A stretch of DNA of 64,000 nt from Ipomoea triloba (taxonomy: Eukaryota > Streptophyta > Magnoliopsida > Solanales > Convolvulaceae), in contig NC_044924.1 in NCBI RefSeq assembly GCF_003576645.1, positions 583,270 to 647,269 on the forward strand, given 5' to 3'. Positions 13,404 to 32,642 of the stretch are shown here, in pieces. Within the stretch, counting starts at the first letter, position 1. The number at the start of each line of letters is the position of its first letter. The notes beneath the pieces were generated by a model, which saw only the letters and a program-made list of their open reading frames with translations, did not search any database and had not been told where the DNA came from. The position numbers were made by a program, and so were the translations under genes.

Positions 13404-14177
13404 CGGATACTCATCGTCCGGATGCTTCAGTCCATCTCTCTATTTCCGTCCTCCTTTAGCATTCTCTTACTTCATCTCTGATCCAAATCTGATGATTTTC
13501 CTTCCGAGTACGAAGAATGAATTGCTCGTCGTAGATTTTTAAATCGCGCGCGGGGGTGGGAGCGGAGGCGTGTGGGTGCGAGGGTTATGCTTTTCATTTT
13601 CAAATAATCGATATTTATACACGACTTTTATTATAAAAACTAACCGGAATTACTCGACGGGTTTTTTTGGCGGGTGGGAGCGGAGCCGCGGAGGCGTGCT
13701 TTTACAATGTGTTATGCTTTTCATTTTAAAATTTATCTCTACGATCCGTCTAAAATAAGAAAGTTATACTTATATGATGTATTAACTAAGTTCACAATTT
13801 ATAATAATCAAATCCACACAAATACTTATCATCTATATAAAATAAGAAAGTCACCTTATTCATGAAAATTTTCAATTAATCATCTCTAGTCATTTTCAAT
13901 TTTGAGTTTTAAGTCACTTATCCTAACATTTTCCATCCACCTCTGTGCCTTACCTGAGCGATTGAGTGCTGATTTGGGTATTCTCCTTTCTTTCAATGAA
14001 AAAACTAGACACAAGTCTATTGAGTGTCAATTTGGGTATTCTCATTTATTTCAATGGGAAAGAAATAGACAAGTGGAAACGTAAGGATAATTGATTCAAC
14101 TTCTATAGTATATTTATCTTTTTTGAACATTTCTCATTTACAGTTACATATTACATAACTCCTTATCTTTATATATA
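13404..14177. other. Spacer with a short GC-rich direct repeat
   Basis: Two diverged copies of a GC-rich phrase (ggtgggagcggaggcg, gttatgcttttcatttt) lie at about 13553-13605 and 13672-13730. A second short repeat (attgagtgctgatttgggta and attgagtgtcaatttgggta) lies at about 13961-14040. No gene is supported. Confidence 0.5.
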
Positions 14178-14393
14178 TACTAGTGATCAAATGAGCTCAT
14201 CATGTTATATGAGTCTGTATAGACAAAACCGTGCCATTGAATGCTTGAGATCAATGATTTAGATCCGCCAAACTGTGCAAGTGAAGTAGGTTGCACAATT
14301 CGTCAAATCTTAGCCATTGATCTTATTTCAAGTATTCAATGGCTCAGAGCTATCCACACGGAATCATATAACATGATCGACTCACAAGAATAC
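14178..14393. mobile_element. Fold-back MITE, copy 2 (about 215 bp)
   Basis: Left arm: tactagtgatcaaatgagct, catgttatatgagtctgt, gccattgaatgcttgagatc. The right arm is the reverse: gatcttatttcaagtattca, tatccacacggaatcatata, catgatcgactcac. The centre (taagccattgatct / tgatttagat) matches the element at 9713-9902, so the two belong to one family. No coding capacity. Confidence 0.75.
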
Positions 14394-14945
14394 TGGTCAT
14401 ATTGATTTTTTCACGTGAAAACAAGTTTTAAATTCACGCCTACCAAGTTGATTAATGTTTAACTTATATTAGTTGAGTTAAAAATTTAACATACTAGGTT
14501 CGTCTTACCATAAAACGTGTAAATTCAATGTCGTTCACAAATTACAATCCAATGAAAGATGGCTGCATGGTGCGCAGTCACTCTCAGAATGATTAATATT
14601 TCTTAGGAATCGCCAAACTGGGGACAAATTTGATTGGAAGCGGAATCGAATTCAAATTGATAATGTTTAGAAGCATACTATCTACTCTACTGGGAAAAGC
14701 AAAATTAACATGAACGTAACCACTAAAACGACAGTTATCCACATGGTGGCCCACTTGGCTTAAAGATTGGAATAAGATTTAGGCAAAAGAGGCTTCGTGC
14801 CACGACCCCAAAATACTTGTACGTCGGCATCACAAGTTCACAACTTGGCAAGTTGCAACCAAGCGTAAACATCACACACTTTTTTTATTTTCTTTTTATT
14901 TTTGCAGTTTTCAACACACTAGAATTACAAGGCATAGTCTTATAA
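14394..14945. other. Spacer downstream of FGGY kinase copy A
   Basis: No gene is seen. Near 14838 the phrase acaacttggcaagttgcaa recurs about 100 bp past the stop of FGGY copy B (25557-25575), so part of this stretch is the 3' UTR or flank shared by the tandem duplicates. Confidence 0.55.
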
Positions 14946-18544
<3,599 letters not shown>

Positions 18545-18668
18545 TGTTTTTGGGCTTTGGATGCTTATGCGGAAATGTCTTTACACTTCGAATTTGAACT
18601 GAGTGGACTGGCTGTACAGTTTCCTCTCTGCTTTAATAAACGTTTTAAATTCAAGCACACTACTACAA

Positions 18669-19314
18669 GGGGCCGTTTGGTTCGGGTCATATGAGATTAC
18701 CTAGGTAATCTAAGTCTGGTAATGTTATATTACCTTGTTTGTTTCAAGTTATGAGATTACCTGGTAATGTTATATTACCTAAAAGTTGATGTGGCGGTAA
18801 TGTTTCAAGGTAATGTGATTACCCCCGTTTTTTTAGGTAATCTAAGATTACCTTGGATTATTCCAACTTTGCCTTTGTTAACTAATCCTTATATATAATA
18901 ATAATAATAATAACAATAATAATAATAATGATAATACTAACACAATAACATATATAAAATAAATGTATGTTTATATAATCAAATATATATGTGTGTATAT
19001 TTATATATTTATTTTTTTAATATTAAACATCAATACATTCATACATATAAATAAATAAAAATACACACAATAAAGGCACACAAATAAATAAATAAATAAA
19101 TAAATAAATATAAATATATATATATATAAGGACATTATAGTAAATTGTCCCATATAACCTAAAATATAACCCTTAACCAAACAAAGTAATATTATATTTC
19201 ACAATCCAAATCAAACACACCAGGTAATCTTACATTCCCAAAATCTCACATTACATTCCTGGAGGTAATCCTATTACCTGGGGTAATCCAAGATTCCGTA
19301 AACCAAACGCCCCC
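18669..19314. mobile_element. MITE with GGGGCGTTTGGTT-type termini upstream of FGGY copy A
   Basis: It starts ggggccgtttggttcgg and ends gtaaaccaaacgccccc, imperfect inverted repeats. Subterminal ggtaat/attacc motifs are frequent at both ends and the middle is AT-rich. The flanks read CAA on both sides (18666-18668 and 19315-19317), a possible 3-bp target duplication as in PIF/Harbinger MITEs. It begins about 125 bp upstream of the copy A start codon, so it may contribute promoter sequence. Confidence 0.75.
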
Positions 19315-19414
19315 CAAATATTTTGTGTAGATAAAGTCTAGGTGGTGCAATATTGACAATTTCCTCAGATATGGATAATATCCACATCAGATTTTATTGT
19401 TTCTTATTAAACTG

Positions 19415-19540
19415 GGCATGCTATTTTAAAATAACAAATGGGTTTATTTTATTGTTACTTTTTAAAATAACAAATGGGTTTATTTTATTGTTACTTTTTA
19501 AATAACAAATGGGTTTATTTTATTGTTACTTTTAAAATTG
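19415..19540. repeat. Three tandem copies of a 37-38 bp unit
   Basis: The unit ttttaaaataacaaatgggt followed by ttattttattgttac occurs three times in a row with one-base length changes, next to related unordered AT-rich sequence. Confidence 0.85.
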
Positions 19541-20840
19541 GGCATACTTTTTTTTTTCTAAAAAAATAATTAGATTTACTTTTTCTTTTTCTTGTTTATA
19601 ATGAGGGGAATTTTGGACTATATGCACAACGTAAACCCTTGTCAAACCTCTCGCTTTGAATCAAACTTGTATATTGTAATCTTGTAGTTACTAAATGATC
19701 AACTCGGTTGGAGTTGCCTTGTAATTAGATATACTTTTAGTAAGTGTAATTTTACCATGGAGCAAAGTTTACAAGGTAGTTACATGTTGGCCTTCCCGAT
19801 TTAAACTTGAAACTGGTTTGCTATGACAACTTAGGTTATATCTTATTGTGACACTTTACCAGCTAAGGTCACAATGAGAGCTTTACCCATAATACGTATA
19901 TGGGTAGCTGTTGCGGACTTTCTCTTGAATCAAAGTTTAACAATATGATAGTTACTTTGTAAGAAAAATAACAATTTTTGTTTATAAATTATAAGAAAAT
20001 TAACACTTTTTATCTATTGATTAATTGTACTATCACTCTATTTTTAATTGTCAATAAAGTAACATTTTTGTTCCTTAATAATTGTTTACAAAATAACTTT
20101 ACAAACTCAACTCTGCCAAAAAGAAATCATTTCACAACAATTGAAGAACAAAAAATGATATTAATATAACTGGTGGACATAAAAATATTACATTTTTTTA
20201 TATGATTTAGATACAAAAATTGTTATTTTTTCAATCTTGCAAGTAAAACAGAAATTCCCAACTAGCATTAGTTCATCTCTTCAAAGCAAGCTCAATGAGG
20301 GGTTTTTGGTTGATTTGGAGGAGAGATGGAGGAAAAAAATGTTTGGATTTTTTTGTGCTAAATATTTAGTGTTAAAAAAAAAATTAAAAAAAAAAAAAAG
20401 AGAGAGAGAGAGAGAAAAGCACGCGTAGACGGAACTTAGGCGCCCACTCTTTTTTTTTTTTTTTTCCGTTTTAATTATAAGCTTGCAAATTTACATGATA
20501 AAGAATTGATCAAAAAAGTTGTCCAATGTTTCAAACAATTGGGATTTTGCTCAAATAACAAAGATCAAGACAAAGTGTATTGAATTACTACGCTCCTACG
20601 CATGACAGGTGCAGTCAATTTTGAAAAGGTAATGGGTTTTGACACGCAATAATGATGTGTTCGGAACATAGAAATGGTACGACAAATAATTCTCATTTGC
20701 TGCTGTAGACACTTTAAAATTTGATTAAAAAATATTAATTTTTGCTCCCATTTCGAAAAAAAAAAACCAGTATTGATATTGTGCATTTTTCAAAAACTTA
20801 TATTGTTCAATTTTAAAATAAAAATTAAATTTAAAAGCAT
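19541..20840. other. Gene-free AT-rich spacer
   Basis: No coding region is supported. Poly-A/poly-T runs and a GA microsatellite (20399-20416) are the only patterns seen. Confidence 0.55.
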
Positions 20841-20845
20841 CGGTT

Positions 20846-21015
20846 CATAACTACTAAGACAATCCACCCCTACAATGTAGTATCTGTTCATAACTATTAA
20901 GGCTCGAACCCATCCCTACGATACTAAGGCTCGAACCCACCCTAAGATACTAAGGCTCGAACCCACCATTTTCATATTGAGGTGCAACATGTGCTACTAG
21001 ACCACAAGGTATCGG
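20846..21015 (-). mobile_element. tRNA-derived SINE-like element with amplified B-box segment
   Basis: Read on the minus strand it starts gataccttgtggtctagtag (A-box-like) and then has GGGTTCGAGCCTTAGTATC, which fits a pol III B box. That segment is present about three times in tandem (20900-20967). The downstream part, agatactacattgta, matches the tails of the elements at 23651 and 50170. Confidence 0.55.
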
Positions 21016-23650
21016 CAAAAGTATTGTTATCATTAGACATTTAGACATAATAAAAATAAAATATAAGAGTTGTAATTGGAAAACAAATATTCTATGGAGA
21101 ATTTAAGCTCAAGAAGGTAGATAATGTGTTGCGATGTGATTGCGAATACGATTGTCCGGGTTAAAAATTCAATATTCATTGTATTAGAGATGTTCATAGT
21201 GGAATTTAAAGATCATGGTCTTTATTATGAGTTGTTGTGAGGATATTGTACTCAAAAGTCATCATTTCTTTTATGCATGCAGGACAAAAAAGTTCCATTT
21301 GATGTGGTTGCTTTCCAGATTGGGTATAGTAAAAAGTTATAAATCAAATTTAAAGTTAATGACTTTGTCTTTTTGAGGTAAAATCATTTATTATTGATTT
21401 TACAATCACGGAGTAGTCGGACGATAGATCAACGCAATCGTAAATAATTTAAGAAAAAAATAAGAGAGCAAATTGATAGAGTAATTAAAAGAGAATTGAA
21501 TTCATAACCCGTTTCAAGGTGCCGGTATTTATACGGATTTATGTGCCTTGGAAATGAAAGAAAGTAGAGGTTAACAAATTAGATCTTAGAAAAGCTTCTT
21601 AACCATGTTTATTTCCTTTAACCGCATCTGAGTCCGATCAGACATTCTAGCCCGACAACCTACACTAGGTGGTCAGCCGGGCCTAGATGGTCCAACGCCT
21701 CGATGTGGAACTAGACTGCTGAGTTGTCCCTATCTTTTGAGTAGTGTGCGTGGTCGAGCTGTGAGTCCCGAATATTGAAATATACCTCTGACCAATACCA
21801 TACTAGGGAGTATCCATCACCATTAGATGATATAAAGTCTAAATTCAAAGCCTTCTTATTAATCCAAGACAATAGCTTTAAACCTTTCAAAATCAATGAT
21901 AAAAAGTCGGGCCATCCAAGATTGAACACATAAACTAAAGTCTTAGCTTCGAAATTGAATATATATCTAAGTTCAAGTTGAAGATCGATTTCATTAAATC
22001 CAAGCCTTTGATTTCAAGTTGAAAATTTAGCTTAAATCGTTCAATTTGAGAAAGAAATTAAAGTTTTTTGAGTTGAAGATCAAACTCAAGCTCAAGCTAC
22101 ACCAATTCAAAATCAAGTTCAAGACATTGAGATTAAGATATGTGTGTCAAAGTGATGAGTGAAAAGTTATAGAATGATTCAAAGAGTGCATATTATGTAC
22201 ACTTTGATTTTGCTTGTAGCATAATTTTCAATGATTAAATCCGATGTGGTAATATGGTATGTAAATTGATTCATAATCAAATCATGCCCAACTTAAGAAA
22301 TCGAGAGACTAGCCGTCACCTAGACCAAGTGAGCCAGAGATGGCACAAAAATAGTTACATATCTTACCTATGATCTACTAGGAATATAATGTCACACCGC
22401 GAATTTTTAAACTCAGCATGATCATACTTGAATTCTACTAAGGGCATCCCTAGCAGTGACACCTTGGAGAATTTTGGAATAGTAATTTTTGAGATGGATG
22501 AAAGAGAAACCAAGAGAGAGAATAATTGGGTTTGTCCCTAAGGAAGAGGTGTTTTGCAAGTTTGTGGGACCCTTTGACTCCAAGGCCCAGTCGCGCCATG
22601 CCTGTGTGGTTGCAACAAGTGTGCCTAGCGGGCGCATGTACTGCATGCGTGCATCAGAAGCTTATGACAATTCATTTTTTTTAAATCTTTGTTTTATTAT
22701 TATTTTTTCTCCCCTCCCATTTTATCTTTCATAATCACACTTACAAAAACTCCTTAAAAAAAAAAAAGAAAAAGCTATTATGAATGCTCTAAGAATTCAT
22801 ACAGTGTCAATACAATACTTGTAGTATACTAAATTGTATCTCTCCATTGTATTCTTATCATTTTATACACATAACATTTAGGTCACGTACTTATTGATGT
22901 CATCAAACTTAAAATTCCACTTACAGTAACTAATACATTTGTCAAAATAGTGTGTTTTTTCAAAGTTTTCTATTTTTTTATTAAAAAAAATCTTATATAA
23001 TTGCATATTATATACACCACTCTCAATTCCATTTCCAAAATATCTAATATTCTTCAAAACTTATCATCATCGTACTGCACTCCAATTATTCATGCCACCC
23101 TTCGTAAACTTTCCCTTTCTTAATTCTTTTCTATTGTCGGCCAAGTTAGTTCACCTGTCAATTAGGTTCTTTCATCATCGAAGGGAAGCTAAGATTAATC
23201 ACTCTACTAACAAACTGAAAGTTGGTAATCAGTAATCAGTAAGGGTCTAATGCCATGCTGTGTCGTATTCATCACACTGTACCACATTAATTACGTATCG
23301 TACTGAAATGCGATACTTATCGTCTTTTAATTGTTTAATTGCCATGTGAGATATTATTTTAATTTTGTTTACATGATAAATCAATTAATGACGTTGAAAA
23401 TTAGTGTTTTTTGTATCCATTGATAGTTAAGAGAAAAAGAAGATCAAAATTACAAAAATGTTCATATGATGAAGGCATAATTTCTAGTATCATATCGTTT
23501 CTGTTTTCTATGATATGATATTATGATGTAAGGAATCAATTTTGATAACTTGTGATAATTGAGAGAACTTTTGAATACATTAAAAGACAAAACATATTTA
23601 TATCATGCATATCAAATGGGTGACCAAAAGTACATATATTTTTTTTGCTA
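21016..23650. other. Gene-free spacer
   Basis: No gene is supported. The 22440-22795 stretch starts near agggcatccctagcagtg and ends near attatgaatgctctaag, the imperfect GGGCATCC/GAGCATTC termini of a common plant MITE group, but the limits could not be fixed. The rest is AT-rich, without paired repeats that I can define. Confidence 0.45.
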
Positions 23651-23816
23651 AAGATCTTGTGGTCTAATGACACTCGGTTGCACCCCACATGGGAGGGGGT
23701 GACTCGAGCCTTAGTGGATGCGATATTGGTTATTTATGCTTCATTTGGTTGAGAAAATAGTTATAAACAAATACGTAGTACTACATTGTAACATAGTCAA
23801 TAGTACTAAAAAAAAT
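23651..23816 (+). mobile_element. tRNA-derived SINE-like element
   Basis: It opens agatcttgtggtctaatgac (A-box-like), has ggtgactcgagcctt in the B-box position, and ends tactacattgtaacatagtc then aatagtact followed by an A run. The 3' part closely matches the element at 50170-50322, so they share a family. Confidence 0.6.
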
Positions 23817-25665
23817 GTAATAGTCTATTCAATTTGTTCGTAGATAAGCTCAGTCTGGTCCTTCTACTTGATTTTCTTTTATTCCTGCTTATACCAAACA
23901 TTTGATTATCTCAAATTAATTGTTTTTCTTTCGAAAAAATAAAAATAAGTGTAAATAATTAAGTCATATATTATATTACGTATTATATATATTGAGAGGG
24001 AGTTGAGAGTTGAGACTCATAAAAGAATCTTATTAAAAGCGTGTAATTATTGAGCATGCTCTTAGTATCATATTGTCGTATGAAAATGTATGCCGAGAGG
24101 ACGCGCGGTGACACTTGTATGTCGTGCATGCATGATGAATTCATTAAACGTTGCGAATTGTTTAGTTAGTTGGATGCTGAAATGTCATATGGTCGCAGTA
24201 ATGAATGCACAGAACAGGTCACGTGAATATAGGATTCCTTTGCCCAAGTTGCAAGTTGCAAGAATCTGACACTTATTTGATTGGACGCAGAACGAAACCA
24301 AGCTTGTATTTGCTGTAGTCGGGAAACCGGAACTACGACGTATCACACAAACCATTTTCATCCCTAAAAAACTGTCTCTGTCGACAGTTTTCCACATTTT
24401 AGTGAGCTTTTACTCAAGTTTTTTGGTGGGTCTAAATATCAACCTATCATTTACTATCCCACTCAATTTCAAAAAAAATAAATAAATAAATAAAAATTCT
24501 CCATTAATTTTAAATTTTTTCTTCTTTTTCACTCACCATTTTACTCCACTATAAAAAATATAAATAAAAAACTATGTTTTAATTATATATATATTATAAA
24601 AATTATAATTATTTTTATTATATTTAAATTAAACATGTTAAAATTTAATTTAATTGATAATTATAGATTTAATAACAAAATTAATTAAAGAAGGTGACTG
24701 TTGCATAACATAAATTTTAAAAAATTAAATAAAAATAATTAAAGAAGTTGGTTTAATAACTAAATTAATAAAAAAAATTAAAACGAGGGAAAAAATGGCC
24801 AGCAACAGCAAGTTTTGAATTATTTAAAAAATTATAAAATAGTTTGCCACCTGCTGCCCTAGTAGGCGCGTGTAAAACACGCGTCCGTTATGTTGGACAC
24901 TGTTACTGAATTGCGCATCTCACTGTTTTTTTAATCTGCAAAAATCAATGCATTGCAGGAGGATCACTTGCTTAAAAACCAATCTTCCTATTTGTGAAAA
25001 CTATTCCATCAGTTTTTATCACTGCAAAAACCATTGAAAAACTTTCTATCGGGATGCTCTTAAGGGTGCATTTGGTCCAGAACTCCAGAAATTTTAGGTC
25101 CTCATTTAGTTCATTTATGGAAAACCCTTCCAACACTTTCTCAATGTCCCTTCTCACGTGATATAATTTTTAATTAGTAGGTGTTTGTCCCAATATGTGC
25201 AACCGTGCAAGTACTTCACCCGCCAGTGTTGGTTTGCTTTCTTTCTTTTTTTCTTTTATTTCTTTTTTTTTTTTTCCTTTTCATTATTATTTTTACATTT
25301 TCCAAAAAAAAAAAAAAAAACTCAAATTAGCATAACAACCTTCTCTCTCCAAAAATGGCTAATGAGGATGCTCTAATGAGAGTGAAGAATATGAACGAGT
25401 ACAGATAGACTCATAGACATGAGCCAGTTCCTCTGTTATACCAAAATTCAACCCTAATAAGAACATATATAATTCTTTCACTTTAATGTAAGATTCCGAA
25501 ACATATACATTCAAGTCCGATAGTGACCGTAAAAGTAGTTGTCTGACAGGCATTACAACTTGGCAAGTTGCAAGCATGATTAATCTCGTACCCTTTGACA
25601 AACTAAAATACGGAGTATAATTTTAGGATTACTCGAACACTCTCGCACCACCCATTTTATATTTG
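23817..25665. other. Spacer between the FGGY copies, downstream of copy B
   Basis: Mostly AT-rich with no gene. Near 25349-25377, gctaatgaggatgctctaat resembles a GAGCATCC-type MITE terminus, without a defined partner. At 25557-25575, acaacttggcaagttgcaa repeats a motif found downstream of FGGY copy A and marks the common 3' flank. Confidence 0.5.
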
Positions 25666-29660
<3,995 letters not shown>

Positions 29661-30057
29661 GGGAAATAGTGTCTCAATAGCCATGTGTGTTTAGATTATT
29701 GATCGTCCACTGGGATAAGGCTGGGTTAAGTCCAAGAATATATGTTCAAACCCCCAAGTTGCCTTGCTCGGAATGATCGTCATGATCTAAACAGGGCGGG
29801 GTCAGTCCATAAATAGCGAAGCGCTACTGCAATCTTGATTTAGCTTAGTTATCGCATTTAGGTCAGGAATATCAAGCTTATGATCGGTCAAGATCGGCTT
29901 GACTTGATACATAACATGTATACGGTTCATAGAGGGAAATATACTCATAAAATATTCCCTATCTATAGTTAATCAATGGGATTAACTTTAATTATCATCA
30001 TACATCTTATACTTGTATTTGGCTATGCTATTTGAGAGCATTATTGGGTAAGTCTAT

Positions 30058-30334
30058 GGCCCTGTTTGGTAAATGGCTGTTAGCTGATTGGGTTGGCTAT
30101 TTGGGTTAGAAGGTATAACATTAGCTGATTGTAGAAAGTTGTTTGATAAATTAGTTGTTAGCTGATAGCTGTTTGGTATAATTTCTTTTCTCAAAAAGCT
30201 AATTGAAAATGCTGCTTTGAGTAACCTTTTGAATTTTAGCATTTTGAGTTACAAAAAGCTTATTAACCAAACAACTAATAGTGGTCAAATAAGCCAAAAT
30301 TGACTAATAGACTGATTATTTACCAAACAGGGCC
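30058..30334. mobile_element. MITE with GGCCCTGTTTGGTAAAT terminal inverted repeats
   Basis: The ends are ggccctgtttggtaaat and atttaccaaacagggcc, perfect over 17 bp. Inside, gttagctgatt and its relatives recur, as in hAT-type plant MITEs. No matching 8-bp flanks were found (aagtctat against aataagta). The same element appears at 31550-31826 inside the probable assembly duplication, so it should be counted once. Confidence 0.8.
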
Positions 30335-30708
30335 AATAAGTACCATAGTAAACCCAACATTTACGATTGTTGAGTAACTTGCTAGCTTAGGCTTGAGTAG
30401 CACCTTCTGAACCCAACAAATTAATTATATAGAATTATGTGTTTTTAAAAAAATATAAAATTAGAGGAATATTTTAATTCAGTTAAAATTATCTGTTTTT
30501 TACATACTCAGTCAGTTGATAGCTTGCCATTTAGGATACGCCATCAATCGGTGGCTTGGAGTTACATCTTACCTCTTTAGTTCTCTAGTCATTAATTTGG
30601 CAACCATATTATATATTTATTTGGTCGAATTGAATATGCTATGATTGGTTGGAAGATGAAGAAAACGACCTTTTTGCTCCACCTTACCTTTTTAGTTTCC
30701 TCACCTTC

Positions 30709-30710
<2 letters not shown>

Positions 30711-30788
<78 letters not shown>
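30711..30788. repeat. (AAT)n-(ATT)n palindromic trinucleotide repeat
   Basis: About 13 AAT units turn directly into about 13 ATT units, making a perfect hairpin. The block is repeated at 32203-32280 by the probable assembly duplication. Confidence 0.9.
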
Positions 30789-32200
30789 GTGTACGAAAAT
30801 AATACTATGAAAAATACTAATTCCTACAAAATACAAGTAGAAGAAATGAAAGGATAGGTTTAATTCGAGTCATGTGCATTCAATATTCTTTTTAAGAATG
30901 ATCACATTATTGGGTTTTTTCACATCTTTTTTAAAGAAAAATATGACTTATGTTAATGAGAGAGATACGAGAGAGAAAAGTTGAGGTATTATTGCAATAG
31001 TGATTTTTTGTGAGGCCCGCCAAGAGAGATAAAAGGAAAGGAGAGGCGTATGATTGATTTTTTCCCTCATTTTCATTCTTCTATCTCCCTCATCCTTCTC
31101 GCATAATTGGCACATCAACAACCACAAAAAAAAAAAAAAAAAAAAAAAAAANGGGAAATAGTGTCTCAATAGCCATGTGTGTTTAGATTATTGATCGTCC
31201 ACTGGGATAAGGCTGGGTTAAGTCCAAGAATATATGTTCAAACCCCCAAGTTGCCTTGCTCGGAATGATCGTCATGATCTAAACAGGGCGGGGTCAGTCC
31301 ATAAATAGCGAAGCGCTACTGCAATCTTGATTTAGCTTAGTTATCGCATTTAGGTCAGGAATATCAAGCTTATGATCGGTCAAGATCGGCTTGACTTGAT
31401 ACATAACATGTATACGGTTCATAGAGGGAAATATACTCATAAAATATTCCCTATCTATAGTTAATCAATGGGATTAACTTTAATTATCATCATACATCTT
31501 ATACTTGTATTTGGCTATGCTATTTGAGAGCATTATTGGGTAAGTCTATGGCCCTGTTTGGTAAATGGCTGTTAGCTGATTGGGTTGGCTATTTGGGTTA
31601 GAAGGTATAACATTAGCTGATTGTAGAAAGTTGTTTGATAAATTAGTTGTTAGCTGATAGCTGTTTGGTATAATTTCTTTTCTCAAAAAGCTAATTGAAA
31701 ATGCTGCTTTGAGTAACCTTTTGAATTTTAGCATTTTGAGTTACAAAAAGCTTATTAACCAAACAACTAATAGTGGTCAAATAAGCCAAAATTGACTAAT
31801 AGACTGATTATTTACCAAACAGGGCCAATAAGTACCATAGTAAACCCAACATTTACGATTGTTGAGTAACTTGCTAGCTTAGGCTTGAGTAGCACCTTCT
31901 GAACCCAACAAATTAATTATATAGAATTATGTGTTTTTAAAAAAATATAAAATTAGAGGAATATTTTAATTCAGTTAAAATTATCTGTTTTTTACATACT
32001 CAGTCAGTTGATAGCTTGCCATTTAGGATACGCCATCAATCGGTGGCTTGGAGTTACATCTTACCTCTTTAGTTCTCTAGTCATTAATTTGGCAACCATA
32101 TTATATATTTATTTGGTCGAATTGAATATGCTATGATTGGTTGGAAGATGAAGAAAACGACCTTTTTGCTCCACCTTACCTTTTTAGTTTCCTCACCTTC

Positions 32201-32280
<80 letters not shown>

Positions 32281-32642
32281 GTGTACGAAAATAATACTAT
32301 GAAAAATACTAATTCCTACAAAATACAAGTAGAAGAAATGAAAGGATAGGTTTAATTCGAGTCATGTGCATTCAATATTCTTTTTAAGAATGATCACATT
32401 ATTGGGTTTTTTCACATCTTTTTTAAAGAAAAATATGACTTATGTTAATGAGAGAGATACGAGAGAGAAAAGTTGAGGTATTATTGCAATAGTGATTTTT
32501 TGTGAGGCCCGCCAAGAGAGATAAAAGGAAAGGAGAGGCGTATGATTGATTTTTTCCCTCATTTTCATTCTTCTATCTCCCTCATCCTTCTCGCATAATT
32601 GGCACATCAACAACCACAAAAAAAAAAAAAAAAAAAAAAAAA

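Larger units (their letters stand above)
29661..32642. repeat. 1.49-kb direct duplication joined by a single N (probable assembly artifact)
   Basis: Bases 29661-31151 reappear at 31153-32642 with a constant offset of 1492 from the start (gggaaatagtgtctcaatag) to the end (caacaaccac and the A run). The only base between them is the N at 31152, placed after 26 A residues. No sequence differences were noticed apart from one A in the homopolymer. The true genome probably holds one copy. No gene lies inside. Confidence 0.85.

Noticed and set aside
13267..13542. Ser/Pro-rich plus-strand open frame of 91 codons
   Set aside because: It lies opposite a GC-rich block with a good minus-strand start and donor. 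It has no recognised domain, and its second half has low-complexity composition. Kept only as part of the unresolved region.
30054..31734. Two identical 62-codon minus-strand frames (30054-30242 and 31546-31734)
   Set aside because: They lie inside the MITE with GGCCCTGTTTGG ends and its artifact copy. No domain or gene structure.
29661..32642. True segmental duplication
   Set aside because: Possible in principle, but exact identity over about 1.49 kb with a lone N at the junction fits an assembly fault much better.
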